Notes under the pieces: model-generated | Databases searched by the model: none | Told to the model about the DNA's origin: nothing | What the model saw: the letters and a program-made list of their open reading frames with translations, nothing else | Shown: piece by piece, positions 53,801-62,491 of the stretch | How positions within the stretch are numbered: the stretch's first letter is position 1 | Layout: every line of letters starts with the position of its first letter | Assembly (NCBI RefSeq): GCF_947488945.1 | Contig: NZ_CANLBS010000014.1 | Coordinates: 1-64,000 of the forward strand | Direction of reading: 5' to 3' | Length of the DNA stretch: 64,000 nt | Source: an uncultured Streptomyces sp. | Lineage (GTDB): Bacteria > Actinomycetota > Actinomycetes > Streptomycetales > Streptomycetaceae | Translations under genes and position numbers: made by a program

Positions 53801-54661
53801 ATGTCCACGCAGACGAAGATCCTCCCCTCCCCGCCGCCACCCGTGCCCGGCGACCCCTCCTGGACGCCCCGGATCGTCCCCGTCCGCCGAACGGGCCAGT
53901 GGGCGGCGGCCGTTGCCGTCATCGTCGGCCTCGGGCTGCTGCTCGTCTCGGTCGTCCGCAACAAGGCGTTCCAATGGGACGTCGTGGGCGACTACTTCAC
54001 CACCGCCTCGGTCCTGCGCGGCCTCGGGCTGACGCTCTGGCTCACCGCCGTCGTCATGGTGCTCGGCTTCGCGCTCGGCACCCTGCTCGCCGTCATGCGG
54101 CTGTCCGGCAACCGGGTCCTCGGCGCCGTCGCCTGGGGTTACATCTGGCTGTTCCGCTCCACGCCGATCCTGGTCCAGCTCCTGTTCTGGTTCAACATAG
54201 GCGCCCTGTACCCGACGGTCCTCGGCGTCAGCACGGTGAACCTGCTCGGCCCGGTCGCCGTCGCCGTCCTCGGACTCACCCTGCACGAGGCGGCGTACGC
54301 GGCCGAGGTGGTCCGCGGCGGCATCCTCTCCGTGGAACGCGGCCAGTTGGAGGCCGCCCAGTCCCTCGGGCTCGGCCCCTGGCGCAGGCTCCGCCGGATC
54401 GTCCTGCCGCAGGCGATGCGCGCCATCGTGCCGCCCGCCGGCAACATGCTGATCGGCACCCTCAAGGGCACCTCCATCGTCAGCATCATCGCCGTGCAGG
54501 ACCTGCTGTACTCCGTCCAGCTCGTCTACCACCGCACCTACCAGGTCATCCCGCTGCTGCTGGTCGCCACGCTCTGGTACGTGGCGGTCACCTCGCTGCT
54601 CAGCGTCGGCCAGTACTACGTCGAACGGCACTACGCGCGCGGCACGGGCGGTTCCCGATGA
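53801..54661 (+). CDS. Polar amino acid ABC transporter permease
   Basis: 286 residues, five to six membrane helices. HisM/TcyB-type permease with LGLTLWLTAVVMVLGFALGTLL, YIWLFRSTPILVQLLFWFNIG and the EAA loop YAAEVVRGGILSVERGQLEAAQSLGLGPWRRLRRIVLPQAM, which contacts the ATPase. The substrate receptor is the divergent lipoprotein. GGAG precedes ATG 53801 by about 7 bases. Its stop overlaps the next start (ATGA). Confidence 0.94.
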   Translation: MSTQTKILPSPPPPVPGDPSWTPRIVPVRRTGQWAAAVAVIVGLGLLLVSVVRNKAFQWDVVGDYFTTASVLRGLGLTLWLTAVVMVLGFALGTLLAVMRLSGNRVLGAVAWGYIWLFRSTPILVQLLFWFNIGALYPTVLGVSTVNLLGPVAVAVLGLTLHEAAYAAEVVRGGILSVERGQLEAAQSLGLGPWRRLRRIVLPQAMRAIVPPAGNMLIGTLKGTSIVSIIAVQDLLYSVQLVYHRTYQVIPLLLVATLWYVAVTSLLSVGQYYVERHYARGTGGSR

Positions 54662-56502
54662 CCGGCACGCCGGCGCTCGTCGTCGTGGGAGCCGGGCCGA
54701 GAGCCACCGGCCTGATCGAACGCATCGCCGCCAACGCCCCCGAGCTGTACGCCGACGGGCGTCTCGACGTGCACCTGGTGGACCCCTACCCGGCCGGCGG
54801 CGGCCGGATATGGCGCCGGGACCAGTCGCCGCTGCTGTGGATGAACTCCATGGCCGAGGACGTCACCATGTTCACCGACGAGACCGTCCGCCAGGACGGA
54901 CCGGTACGCCCCGGCCCCTCCCTGGACGTCTGGGCCGAGGAGGCGCGGGCCGGGCGGGCCGCCGTCGACGCCGACCCCGTCGTGCGGGCGGAACTGGCCA
55001 CGCTCACCGGGCAGGACTTCCCCAGCCGCCGCCTGCAGAGCGCCTACCTGCGCTGGGTCTACGAGCAGTCGGTCGCCGCCCTCCCGCCGGGCGTCACCGT
55101 GCACGAGCACCGGACCCGGGCGCTGCGCGTCACCGGACCCCGCGACGGCGCGCAGCAGGTGTGGCTGGAGGACCGCGCCGAGCCGCTGCACGCGGACCTG
55201 GTGGTGGTCGCCGTGGGTCACCTCGACGCCGAACCCGACGCGGAACAGGTCGAGTTGGCAAAGTTCGCGCGCCGCCACGATCTGGTGCACCTGCCGCCCG
55301 ACTTCACCGCCGACACCGACCTGAGCGCCCTGCGCCCCGGCGAACCCGTCCTCGTCCGCGGCTTCGGCCTCGCCTTCGTGGACCTCATGGTGCTGCTCAC
55401 CGAAGGCCGCGGCGGCCGGTACGAGGACGGCGCCTACCTGCCCTCCGGCCGGGAGCCCGTGCTGTACGTCGGATCGCGGCGCGGCGTCCCGTACCACTCC
55501 AAGATCGGATACGCCTGGGAGGGTGAACGGACTCCGCTTCCCCGGCACTTCGGCCCCGGAGAGGTCGACGCGCTGCGCTCGGGCGCCGTCCCGGCCGACT
55601 TCCGGGCCGACGTCTGGCCGCTGATCGTCCGGGAGCTGGGCCACGCCCACTACCACCGCCTCTTCAGCGCCCACCCCGAGCGCACGGCCGTCGACTGGGC
55701 GGACTTCGCCGAGAAGTACGCCGCCGCCGAAGCCGGCGCGCCCGAACTGGAGGCCCTGATCGCGGCCTCCGTGCCCGACCCCGCCGACCGGCTGGACCTG
55801 GACGCCCTGGACCGGCCCCTGGCCGGCGTGCGCCACGAGAGCCCCGAAGCGCTGCAGGAAGCCGTGCGCGACTACATCCGCGCCGACCTGGCACGCCGTC
55901 ACGACCCGTCCCACAGCCCGGATCTGGCGGTCTTCTTCGGGCTGCTCTCCGTCTACGGGCAGCTGATACGGCTCGGCGCGAGCGACGACGGCTGGCACGG
56001 CTTCTTCAGCTACCTCGCCTCCGGGCCGCCCGGCCCCCGGCTGGAACAGCTCCTGGCACTCTCCCGGGCCGGCGTCGTCCGGTTCGTCGGCGCCGACATG
56101 ACCGTGGCGGCCGACGAGGAGCGCGGCCTGTTCCGCGCCTCCGGATCGACCGTGCCCGGCGCGACCGTCGAGGCGCGGGCCCTGGTCGAGGCGAGGCTGC
56201 CGCCGCCCTCCCTGCGGCAGACCCGCAGCCCCGTCCTGCGCGCCCTGCACCGGGACGGCGCGGCCGTCACCGAGGAGGGCCTGCTCCAGGTGGACCCCGA
56301 CGACGGACGCGTGGTGGACACCGAGGGCCGCCCGCACCCCCGCCGGTTCGCCCTCGGCCCCTTCACCACCGCACGGGCCTCCGGCGCCTTCACCCGCCCC
56401 CGCACCGGCGGCCCCGCCTTCGCGCAGAACGACGCCGTCGCCCGCGCCCTGCTGGTCCGGCTCCGCGACGCGGACCGCCGCCCCGCGCCGCGTACCGCCT
56501 GA
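54658..56502 (+). CDS. FAD/NAD(P)-binding protein
   Basis: 614 residues. It starts ALVVVGAGPRATGLIERIA, a dinucleotide-binding GxGxxx(A/G) fold, followed by PAGGGRIWRRDQSPLLWMNSM and DLVVVAVGHLDAEP. The arrangement matches the FAD-NAD(P)-binding family (Pfam NAD_binding_9 type), whose members are often found with uptake and modification genes for amino-acid-like compounds. It may oxidise or hydroxylate the imported substrate or reduce flavin for the two monooxygenases downstream; this is inference. Coupled to the permease by a four-base overlap. Confidence 0.85.
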   Translation: MTGTPALVVVGAGPRATGLIERIAANAPELYADGRLDVHLVDPYPAGGGRIWRRDQSPLLWMNSMAEDVTMFTDETVRQDGPVRPGPSLDVWAEEARAGRAAVDADPVVRAELATLTGQDFPSRRLQSAYLRWVYEQSVAALPPGVTVHEHRTRALRVTGPRDGAQQVWLEDRAEPLHADLVVVAVGHLDAEPDAEQVELAKFARRHDLVHLPPDFTADTDLSALRPGEPVLVRGFGLAFVDLMVLLTEGRGGRYEDGAYLPSGREPVLYVGSRRGVPYHSKIGYAWEGERTPLPRHFGPGEVDALRSGAVPADFRADVWPLIVRELGHAHYHRLFSAHPERTAVDWADFAEKYAAAEAGAPELEALIAASVPDPADRLDLDALDRPLAGVRHESPEALQEAVRDYIRADLARRHDPSHSPDLAVFFGLLSVYGQLIRLGASDDGWHGFFSYLASGPPGPRLEQLLALSRAGVVRFVGADMTVAADEERGLFRASGSTVPGATVEARALVEARLPPPSLRQTRSPVLRALHRDGAAVTEEGLLQVDPDDGRVVDTEGRPHPRRFALGPFTTARASGAFTRPRTGGPAFAQNDAVARALLVRLRDADRRPAPRTA

Positions 56503-56567
56503 CTGCGCCGGCCGGCCGGGCCCGCGCCCCGTACCCACCGAACCCACCGACCCGAAGGGGCCGAGCG

Positions 56568-57386
56568 ATGAGCAGCACCAGCGTCGCCACCACCGCAGAC
56601 GTCCGACCCGACCACGCGACCCCGATGGTCGACATCCGTTCCGTGCACAAGCGGTTCGGTTCCCTCGACGTGCTGCGCGGCATCGACCTCGCCGTACGCA
56701 CCGGCGAGGTCACCGTCATCATCGGCCCGTCCGGCTCCGGGAAGTCGACCCTGCTGCGCACCGTCAACCACCTGGAGAAGCCCGACCGGGGCTGGATCGA
56801 CGTCGACGGCTCCCCGGTCGGCTACCGCAGGTCCGGCGACACGCTCCACGAACTGCGCGAGCGCGAGGTGCTGCGCCGCCGCACCCGGATCGGCTTCGTC
56901 TTCCAGAACTTCCACCTCTTCCCGCACCTCACCGTCCTGGAGAACATCGTCGAGGCCCCGGTCGCGGCCCTCGGCACGCCCCGCGCCGCCGCCGTCGCCT
57001 CGGCCCGCGCGCTGCTCGCACGGGTCGGCCTCGGCGACAAGGAGAAGGCGTACCCCGCCCAGCTCTCCGGCGGACAGCAGCAGCGCGTCGCGATAGCCCG
57101 CGCGCTCGCCCTCGAACCCAGCCTGCTGCTCTTCGACGAACCGACCTCCGCGCTCGACCCCGAACTGGTCGGTGAGGTCCTCGACGTCATCCGGGACGTC
57201 GTCCGCCAGGGCACCACGATGATCATCGTCACCCACGAGATCGGCTTCGCCCGCGAGGTCGCCGACACCGTCGTCTTCATGGACGAGGGCCGGATCGTGG
57301 AGCAGGGGCCGCCCGCGCAGGTGCTCGACCGCCCGGCCGAGGAACGCACCCGCGCCTTCCTCTCCACCGTCCTCCAGAACCCGTGA
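56568..57386 (+). CDS. Polar amino acid ABC transporter ATPase (GlnQ-type)
   Basis: 272 residues. Walker A GPSGSGKST (residues 53-61), Q-loop FVFQNFHLFPHLTVLEN, signature LSGGQQQRVAIARALALEP, Walker B LLLFDEPTSALDPELVGEVL and switch His VTHEIGFAREV: a complete GlnQ/TcyC-type ATPase. An insertion after Walker A (YRRSGDTLHELREREVLRRR) is typical of the histidine/cystine subgroup. It powers the permease two genes upstream. GAAGGGG precedes ATG 56568. Confidence 0.95.
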   Translation: MSSTSVATTADVRPDHATPMVDIRSVHKRFGSLDVLRGIDLAVRTGEVTVIIGPSGSGKSTLLRTVNHLEKPDRGWIDVDGSPVGYRRSGDTLHELREREVLRRRTRIGFVFQNFHLFPHLTVLENIVEAPVAALGTPRAAAVASARALLARVGLGDKEKAYPAQLSGGQQQRVAIARALALEPSLLLFDEPTSALDPELVGEVLDVIRDVVRQGTTMIIVTHEIGFAREVADTVVFMDEGRIVEQGPPAQVLDRPAEERTRAFLSTVLQNP

Positions 57387-57410
57387 CCAGACCCAGCTGA
57401 GGTAACCCCC

Positions 57411-58511
57411 ATGAGCAGGCAGCTCCATCTGTCCGCCGAGATCGGCGGCCCGCCGAGCTTCGACCCCGGCCCCACCCTCCACCTGGCCCGGCTCGCCGAA
57501 CGCGGTGTGCTCGACTACGTCACGCTCGACGACTCCTTCGCCCGGCCCGGACCCGACGCGCTCGCGGTGCTCGCGCACCTCGCGCCCGGCACCGACCGGA
57601 TCGGCCTGGTGCCGACCGTCACCACCACCCACACCGAGCCCTTCCACGTCTCCTCCGCCGTGGCCACGCTCGACTGGGTGAGCCGGGGGAGGGCCGGCTG
57701 GCGCGCCGACGTCTCCGCCACCGGGGCCGAGGCCCGCCTCTTCGGCCGCCGGCCCGCCGCCGGCGCCGAGGACCTGTGGCGGGAGGCCGGCGAAGCGGCC
57801 GACGCCGCGGCACGGCTCTGGGACAGCTGGGAGGACGACGCCGAGATCCGGGACGCCACCACCGGACGGTTCATCGACCGGGACAAGGTGCACCACATCG
57901 ACTTCGAGGGCGAGTACTTCTCGGTACGCGGCCCCGCCATCGTGCCCCGGCCCCCTCAGGGCAGGCCCGTCGTGGTGATCGACGGCACCACCCCCGCGGC
58001 CCGCGCCACGGCCGCCCGGCACGCCGACGTCGTCCACGTCCGCGCGGCCTCGCCCGAGGCCGCCGCCGCCCTCCGCGCCGACGTTCACCGCAGGGCGGCC
58101 GCCCACGGCCGGGACCCCGGCGCCCTGCGCGTGCTCGCCTCCCTCGCGGTCGACCTCGGCGACGCCGAGACGGCGGCCGAGCCCGGACTCACGGGCGGTC
58201 CCAAGGGCTCCGGCGGCGCCTACTTCATCGGCGGCCCCGTCGACCTCGCCGAACTCATCACCCGCTGGCACCGGGAGGGGGCCGTGGACGGGTTCCACCT
58301 CTACCCCGTCCTCCCGGCCCGCGACCTGGAAAGGATCGTCAACGGCACCGTGGCCCTCCTCCAGCACCGCAGTCTCTTCCGCACGTTCTACCCCGGCGGC
58401 ACCCTGCGCGAGCACCTCGGCCTCGCCCGGCCCGCCGGCCGCTACACGGGTTCCGCCCGGCCGGTGCCGGTGCCGGTGCCGGTGCCGCGGGCGGCGGTGG
58501 GCGGCGTATGA
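57411..58511 (+). CDS. LLM-class flavin-dependent monooxygenase 1
   Basis: 366 residues. Luciferase-like TIM barrel with FDPGPTLHLARLAERGVLDYVTLDDSF, LVPTVTTTHTEPFHVSSAVATLDWVSRGRAGWRADVS and VVVIDGTTPAARATAARHADVVHVRA. It is shorter than, and diverged from, the next gene's product. Enzymes of this group use FMNH2 and oxygen to cleave C-S or C-N bonds. The C terminus has a PVPVPVPVP run coded by CCGGTG repeats (58461-58487). GAGGTAA precedes ATG 57411; its stop overlaps the next start (ATGA). Confidence 0.9.
   Translation: MSRQLHLSAEIGGPPSFDPGPTLHLARLAERGVLDYVTLDDSFARPGPDALAVLAHLAPGTDRIGLVPTVTTTHTEPFHVSSAVATLDWVSRGRAGWRADVSATGAEARLFGRRPAAGAEDLWREAGEAADAAARLWDSWEDDAEIRDATTGRFIDRDKVHHIDFEGEYFSVRGPAIVPRPPQGRPVVVIDGTTPAARATAARHADVVHVRAASPEAAAALRADVHRRAAAHGRDPGALRVLASLAVDLGDAETAAEPGLTGGPKGSGGAYFIGGPVDLAELITRWHREGAVDGFHLYPVLPARDLERIVNGTVALLQHRSLFRTFYPGGTLREHLGLARPAGRYTGSARPVPVPVPVPRAAVGGV
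58461..58487 (+). repeat. CCGGTG hexamer repeat
   Basis: About 4.5 tandem CCGGTG units coding for Pro-Val repeats at the C terminus of the first LLM monooxygenase. Confidence 0.85.
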
Positions 58512-59806
58512 GCGGCCCGCGCGCGATGCACCTCGCCGCACACTTCCCCGGCGTCAACAGCACCACCGTCTGGGACGACCCCCGCTCCGGCAGCCAGATC
58601 GACTTCTCCTCCTTCGTCCATCTGGCGAAGACCGCCGAACGCGGCACGTTCGACTTCCTCTTCCTGGCCGAAGGGCTGCGGCTGCGTGAGCACAAGGGCC
58701 GCATCCACGACCTGGACGTGGTCGGCCGGCCCGAGTCGCTGACGGTGCTGAACGCCCTCGCGGCCGTCACCGACCGCCTCGGACTCGCCGCGACGGTCAA
58801 CGCCACCTTCAACGAGCCCTTCGAGCTGGCCCGCAGGCTCGCCACCCTCGACCACCTGAGCCGGGGACGCGCCGCCTGGAACGTGGTGACCACCTGCGAC
58901 GCCTTCACCGGCGAGAACTTCCGCCGCGGCGGCTTCCTCGACCGCGCCGACCGCTACACCCGCGCCGCGGAGTTCGTCGCCACCGCCCGGGAACTCTGGG
59001 ACTCCTGGACCCCGGAAGGCGTCCCGCGGCCCTTCGCCCACCACGGACGGCACTTCGACGTCTCCGGGGAGTTCACCGTCCCCCGCCCGCCGCAGGGACA
59101 CCCGGTCGTCATCCAGGCCGGCGACTCCCCGGAGGGCCGCGCCTTCGCCGCCCGGTCCGCCGACGTCGTCTTCACCCGGCACGGCACCCTGGAGGCCGGC
59201 CGCGCGTTCTACGCCGACGTCAAGGGCCGGCTCGCCGCGCACGGCCGGAGACCCGAGGACCTGAAGATCATGCCGGGCGTCACCGTCGTGCTCGGCGACA
59301 CCGACGCCGAGGCCCGGCGGAACGCCGCCGGGATCCGCCGCCGCCAGGTCTCCCCGCAGAACGCGCTGCTCGCCCTCGAACAGGTCTGGGGCCGGGACCT
59401 CTCCGGGTACGACCCCGACGGACCGCTGCCCGACGTCGACCCCGTCCCCGACTCCGGCCTGGCGCAGGGAAGGGTCCGGATCGGCGATCCGTTCGCGGTG
59501 GCCGCGCGGTGGCGCGCCCTCGCGGAGGAGAAGGGGCTGTCCATCCGGGAGACCGTCATCGAGACCTCCACCCGGCAGTCCTTCGTCGGCTCCCCGCAGA
59601 CGGTCGCGGACGCGATGGTCTCCTTCGTGGAGCAGGACGCCGCCGACGGCTTCATCCTCGTACCGCACCTCACCCCGGGCGGGCTCGACGACTTCGTCGA
59701 CCGGGTCGTCCCGCTGCTGCGCGAGCGCGGGGCCTTCCGCGACGCGTACACCGGGTCCACACTCCGGTCGCACCTCGGCCTGGCCGAGCCGGTGTGGAAG
59801 GGTTGA
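58508..59806 (+). CDS. NtaA/SnaA/SoxA-family FMN-dependent monooxygenase 2
   Basis: 432 residues. Family features: HFPGVNSTTVWDDPRSGSQIDFSSFVHLAKTAERGTFDFLFLAEG, SRGRAAWNVVTTCDAFTGENFRRGGF, and HPVVIQAGDSPEGRAFAARSADVVFTRH. This family includes nitrilotriacetate monooxygenase, dibenzothiophene-sulfone monooxygenase (DszA) and the Bacillus YtnJ/YxeK enzymes that attack S-modified cysteines. Location in a polar amino acid transporter operon favours a thioether amino acid substrate. Translationally coupled to the previous gene. Confidence 0.93.
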   Translation: MSGPRAMHLAAHFPGVNSTTVWDDPRSGSQIDFSSFVHLAKTAERGTFDFLFLAEGLRLREHKGRIHDLDVVGRPESLTVLNALAAVTDRLGLAATVNATFNEPFELARRLATLDHLSRGRAAWNVVTTCDAFTGENFRRGGFLDRADRYTRAAEFVATARELWDSWTPEGVPRPFAHHGRHFDVSGEFTVPRPPQGHPVVIQAGDSPEGRAFAARSADVVFTRHGTLEAGRAFYADVKGRLAAHGRRPEDLKIMPGVTVVLGDTDAEARRNAAGIRRRQVSPQNALLALEQVWGRDLSGYDPDGPLPDVDPVPDSGLAQGRVRIGDPFAVAARWRALAEEKGLSIRETVIETSTRQSFVGSPQTVADAMVSFVEQDAADGFILVPHLTPGGLDDFVDRVVPLLRERGAFRDAYTGSTLRSHLGLAEPVWKG

Positions 59807-59809
59807 TCC

Positions 59810-60595
59810 ATGAGCACGCACGAGCAGGACTGGCAGAGCTGGCACCAGGGACGGATCGCCGCGGTCGCCGCGCCGTACGGACCGCTGTCGCTGAGCGGCA
59901 CCCACTGGCTCTCCGGCTACCCGGAGGGTCGAATTCCGGCCGTCCCCGGCCAGTGGCGCGAAGAGGGCGACGCGGTGGTCCTCACGGCCGCCGCCGAGGA
60001 CGGCCTCACGGTCGACGGGAAGCCGCTGACCGGCGAGATCCGCCTCACCGCGGACACCGGTCCGATCGACGACGCCCGGGTCGCGCACGGGGAGCGGCGG
60101 CTGTTCGTCCTGCGCCGCGAAGGGCTGTGGGCGGTACGGGACTTCGACCCCGCGTCCCCCGCCCGGCGGGCCTTCCGGACCATCGACGCCACCCCGTACG
60201 ACCCCGCCTGGACGCTGCCCGGAACCTTCCGGCCGTACGCCGCCGACCGCACCGTGCGGGTCCAGAACGCCGACGGCGTGGAGCGCGGACTGGGGCTCGC
60301 CGGAGAGATCGCCTTCACCGTCGACGGCGCCGAGCACACCCTCCAGGTGGCGGTGGAGCCCGACGGTTCGCTGTGGGCGGTCTTCGCCGACGCCACCAGC
60401 GGTAACAGTAGCTACCGCTTCCGCTTCCTGCGCCCGGCCGCCCCGGCGCCGGACGGCACGGTGACGGTCGACTTCAACCGGACGCTGCTGCCGCCCTGCG
60501 CCTTCGCCGATCACTTCATCTGCCCCTTCCCGCCGCCGGGCAACACCCTGGCGGTCGCGGTCCCCGCCGGGGAGCGGAACCGGATCGACGCCTGA
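59810..60595 (+). CDS. DUF1684 family protein
   Basis: 261 residues. It contains the DUF1684 hallmarks LSGTHWLSGYPEGRIPAVPGQW, GERRLFVLRREGLWAVRDFDP, and the C-terminal VDFNRTLLPPCAFADHFICPFPPPGNTL with two conserved Cys. Function not established. It starts 3 bases after the previous stop, so it is the last gene of the organosulfur operon. A hairpin terminator follows. Confidence 0.9.
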   Translation: MSTHEQDWQSWHQGRIAAVAAPYGPLSLSGTHWLSGYPEGRIPAVPGQWREEGDAVVLTAAAEDGLTVDGKPLTGEIRLTADTGPIDDARVAHGERRLFVLRREGLWAVRDFDPASPARRAFRTIDATPYDPAWTLPGTFRPYAADRTVRVQNADGVERGLGLAGEIAFTVDGAEHTLQVAVEPDGSLWAVFADATSGNSSYRFRFLRPAAPAPDGTVTVDFNRTLLPPCAFADHFICPFPPPGNTLAVAVPAGERNRIDA

Positions 60596-60610
60596 GCGAC
60601 CGGGGACGGT

Positions 60611-60655
60611 GACGCCCCGGCAGTGCGACGCCCGCCGTCGCGCCGCCGGGGCGTC
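60611..60655 (+). terminator. Terminator of the organosulfur operon
   Basis: GACGCCCCGGC (60611-60621) pairs with GCCGGGGCGTC (60645-60655), with an inner stem GCGACG/CGTCGC (60625-60630, 60636-60641). Confidence 0.75.
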
Positions 60656-60862
60656 GTCGCGTCCGGGGCGGGGCCGGGGAGTCCGGCGGCCGAAAGGCGC
60701 CCTTGCGGGTGGAGGACGGCATTCCTGATACTCCGACCAGCGCTTGTCAGGGGCACGGCGTATCCGGAATGCGAACACCTCCGGACCGCAGGGCCGCTGA
60801 CTGCGCCTCACGGGTCACACACCCCACGGGTGGCCCCCGATTCCCCTCTGGAGGAATGCAAA

Positions 60863-61762
60863 GTGAGGATCAAGCGCACCACCCCCCGCAGCACCGCCGC
60901 GAGACGCGGCGGATTCGTCGCCGTGGCGGCCGGTCTCGTCGCCGCGGCCACCCTCGCCGTGCCGACCGCCAACGCCACCTCGGCCGGCACCTACAGCGCG
61001 AGCCGGCTCGCCGCGGTCAGCGACGCGGTGCTCGACGCCGACATCGCCGGCACCGCCTGGAACGTCGACCCCGCCACCAAGCGCGTCGTGGTGACCGTGG
61101 ACAGCACGGTCACCCAGTCGGAGATCGACGCGATCAAGGAGTCCGCCGGCGCCGACGCCGGGGCCCTGAAGATCGAGCGCACCGAAGGCAAGCTCTCCAA
61201 GCTGATCTCCGGCGGCGACGCGATCTACGCCTCCAGCTGGCGCTGCTCGCTGGGCTTCAACGTCCGCAGCGGCTCCACCTACTACTTCCTGACCGCCGGG
61301 CACTGCACCGACGGCGCCGGCACCTGGTGGTCCAACTCCGCCAAGACCACCGTGCTCGGCACCACCTCCGGCTCCAGCTTCCCGACCAACGACTACGGCC
61401 TGGTGACGTACACCAACAGCAGCGTCACCAAGAGCGGCACGGTCGGCAGCGTCGACATCACCGGCGCCGCCAACGCCACCGTCGGCATGTCCGTCACCCG
61501 TCGCGGCTCGACCACCGGCATCCACAGCGGATCGGTCACCGGCCTCAACGCCACCGTCAACTACGGCGGCGGCGACGTCGTCTACGGCATGATCCGCACC
61601 AACGTGTGCGCCGAGCCCGGCGACTCCGGCGGCCCGCTGTACTCGGGCACGCTGGCGATCGGTCTGACCTCCGGCGGCAGCGGCAACTGCTCCTCGGGCG
61701 GCACGACCTACTTCCAGCCGGTCACCGAGGCCCTGAGCGCCTACGGCGTCAGCGTCTTCTGA
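60863..61762 (+). CDS. sprB: Streptogrisin B-like secreted serine protease
   Basis: 299 residues, the length of the Streptomyces griseus SGPB precursor. A twin-Arg-like basic start and hydrophobic core form a signal peptide (cleavage after about Ala 38, PTANA). Residues 39-114 are the alpha-lytic-type pro-region. The mature enzyme begins ISGGDAIY at residue 115, giving 185 residues as in SGPB. The catalytic triad is His 147 (TAGHC), Asp 177 (NDYG) and Ser 255 (GDSGGP), with disulfide Cys conserved. It is a chymotrypsin-like extracellular protease. GGAGGAA stands about 9 bases before GTG 60863. Confidence 0.95.
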   Translation: MRIKRTTPRSTAARRGGFVAVAAGLVAAATLAVPTANATSAGTYSASRLAAVSDAVLDADIAGTAWNVDPATKRVVVTVDSTVTQSEIDAIKESAGADAGALKIERTEGKLSKLISGGDAIYASSWRCSLGFNVRSGSTYYFLTAGHCTDGAGTWWSNSAKTTVLGTTSGSSFPTNDYGLVTYTNSSVTKSGTVGSVDITGAANATVGMSVTRRGSTTGIHSGSVTGLNATVNYGGGDVVYGMIRTNVCAEPGDSGGPLYSGTLAIGLTSGGSGNCSSGGTTYFQPVTEALSAYGVSVF

Positions 61763-61830
61763 TCCCGCGGCGGGTCCCGCCCCCGCACGACACCCCCAGT
61801 GGCGTCCCGTGCCTCGCGCGAGCCGCCCAC

Positions 61831-61859
61831 GAGCCCCCGTCCGCTCCGGACGGGGGCTC
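61831..61859 (+). terminator. Protease terminator
   Basis: GAGCCCCCGTCCG (61831-61843) pairs with CGGACGGGGGCTC (61847-61859) across a 3-base loop. Confidence 0.8.
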
Positions 61860-61984
61860 CCGTGCGCCCCGCCCTTCTTGAGAGGATGTCGGGTACGGCC
61901 GGACGCGGAGGACAGACGGGGGCGGACGCCAGGTCCGTGACGGGGCTTGCCCTCGGCCCCGCACAGACCCAGGGGGTTCAGCTC

Positions 61985-62473
61985 GTGCGACGCATCGGAG
62001 TGACCGGTCACCGTTCCATCCCCCCGGAGGCATACGCCCACGTCCTGAGCGGGCTGGTCGACGCGCTGGGGGACACGGGCGGGGCCGACGGGCCCCTGGA
62101 GGCCCTGTCCAGCCTCGCGGTCGGCGCCGACCAGCTCTTCGCGGGCCTGGCACTGGACCGGGGGGCGAGACTGACCGTGGTGATCCCCAGCGGGGACTAC
62201 GAGGACTGCTTCGACCGGGCCGACGACCTGGCCCGCTACCGCCGGCTGAAGTCCCGCGCCGCCCGGGAGGTGCGGCTCGCCTTCCCGCACTCCACGGACG
62301 AGGCGTACTACGCCGCCGGCGCGTACATCGCCGACCACTGCGACCACCTGGTGGCGGTCTGGGACGGCGCCCCGGCCCGCGGCCTCGGCGGCACCGGCGA
62401 CATCGTCACCTACGCCCGCGCACGGGGCCGCCGGGTCACCGTCGTCTGGCGCGAGGGCGTACGCAGGGACTGA
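61985..62473 (+). CDS. SLOG-superfamily nucleotide-sensor protein
   Basis: 162 residues. Rossmann-like fold with GVTGHR (residues 5-10), SLAVGADQLFAGLAL, LTVVIPSGDYEDCF, and DEAYYAAGAYIADHCDHLVAVWDGAPARGLGGTGDIVTYARARG. These match the LOG/DprA-related SLOG proteins, predicted to bind or process nucleotide-derived ligands, and found next to SLATT membrane proteins in predicted conflict systems. GTG 61985 was chosen because AGGGGG stands about 8 bases upstream; the frame is open further upstream without homology. It converges on the SLATT gene with 18 bases between the stops. Confidence 0.82.
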   Translation: MRRIGVTGHRSIPPEAYAHVLSGLVDALGDTGGADGPLEALSSLAVGADQLFAGLALDRGARLTVVIPSGDYEDCFDRADDLARYRRLKSRAAREVRLAFPHSTDEAYYAAGAYIADHCDHLVAVWDGAPARGLGGTGDIVTYARARGRRVTVVWREGVRRD

Positions 62474-62491
62474 CCCGGAGCTGAAGGCGCG

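Noticed and set aside
52405..60595. Secondary metabolite gene cluster
   Set aside because: The monooxygenases and FAD protein sit in an amino-acid transporter operon with no synthase, so a sulfur-nutrient role is more likely.
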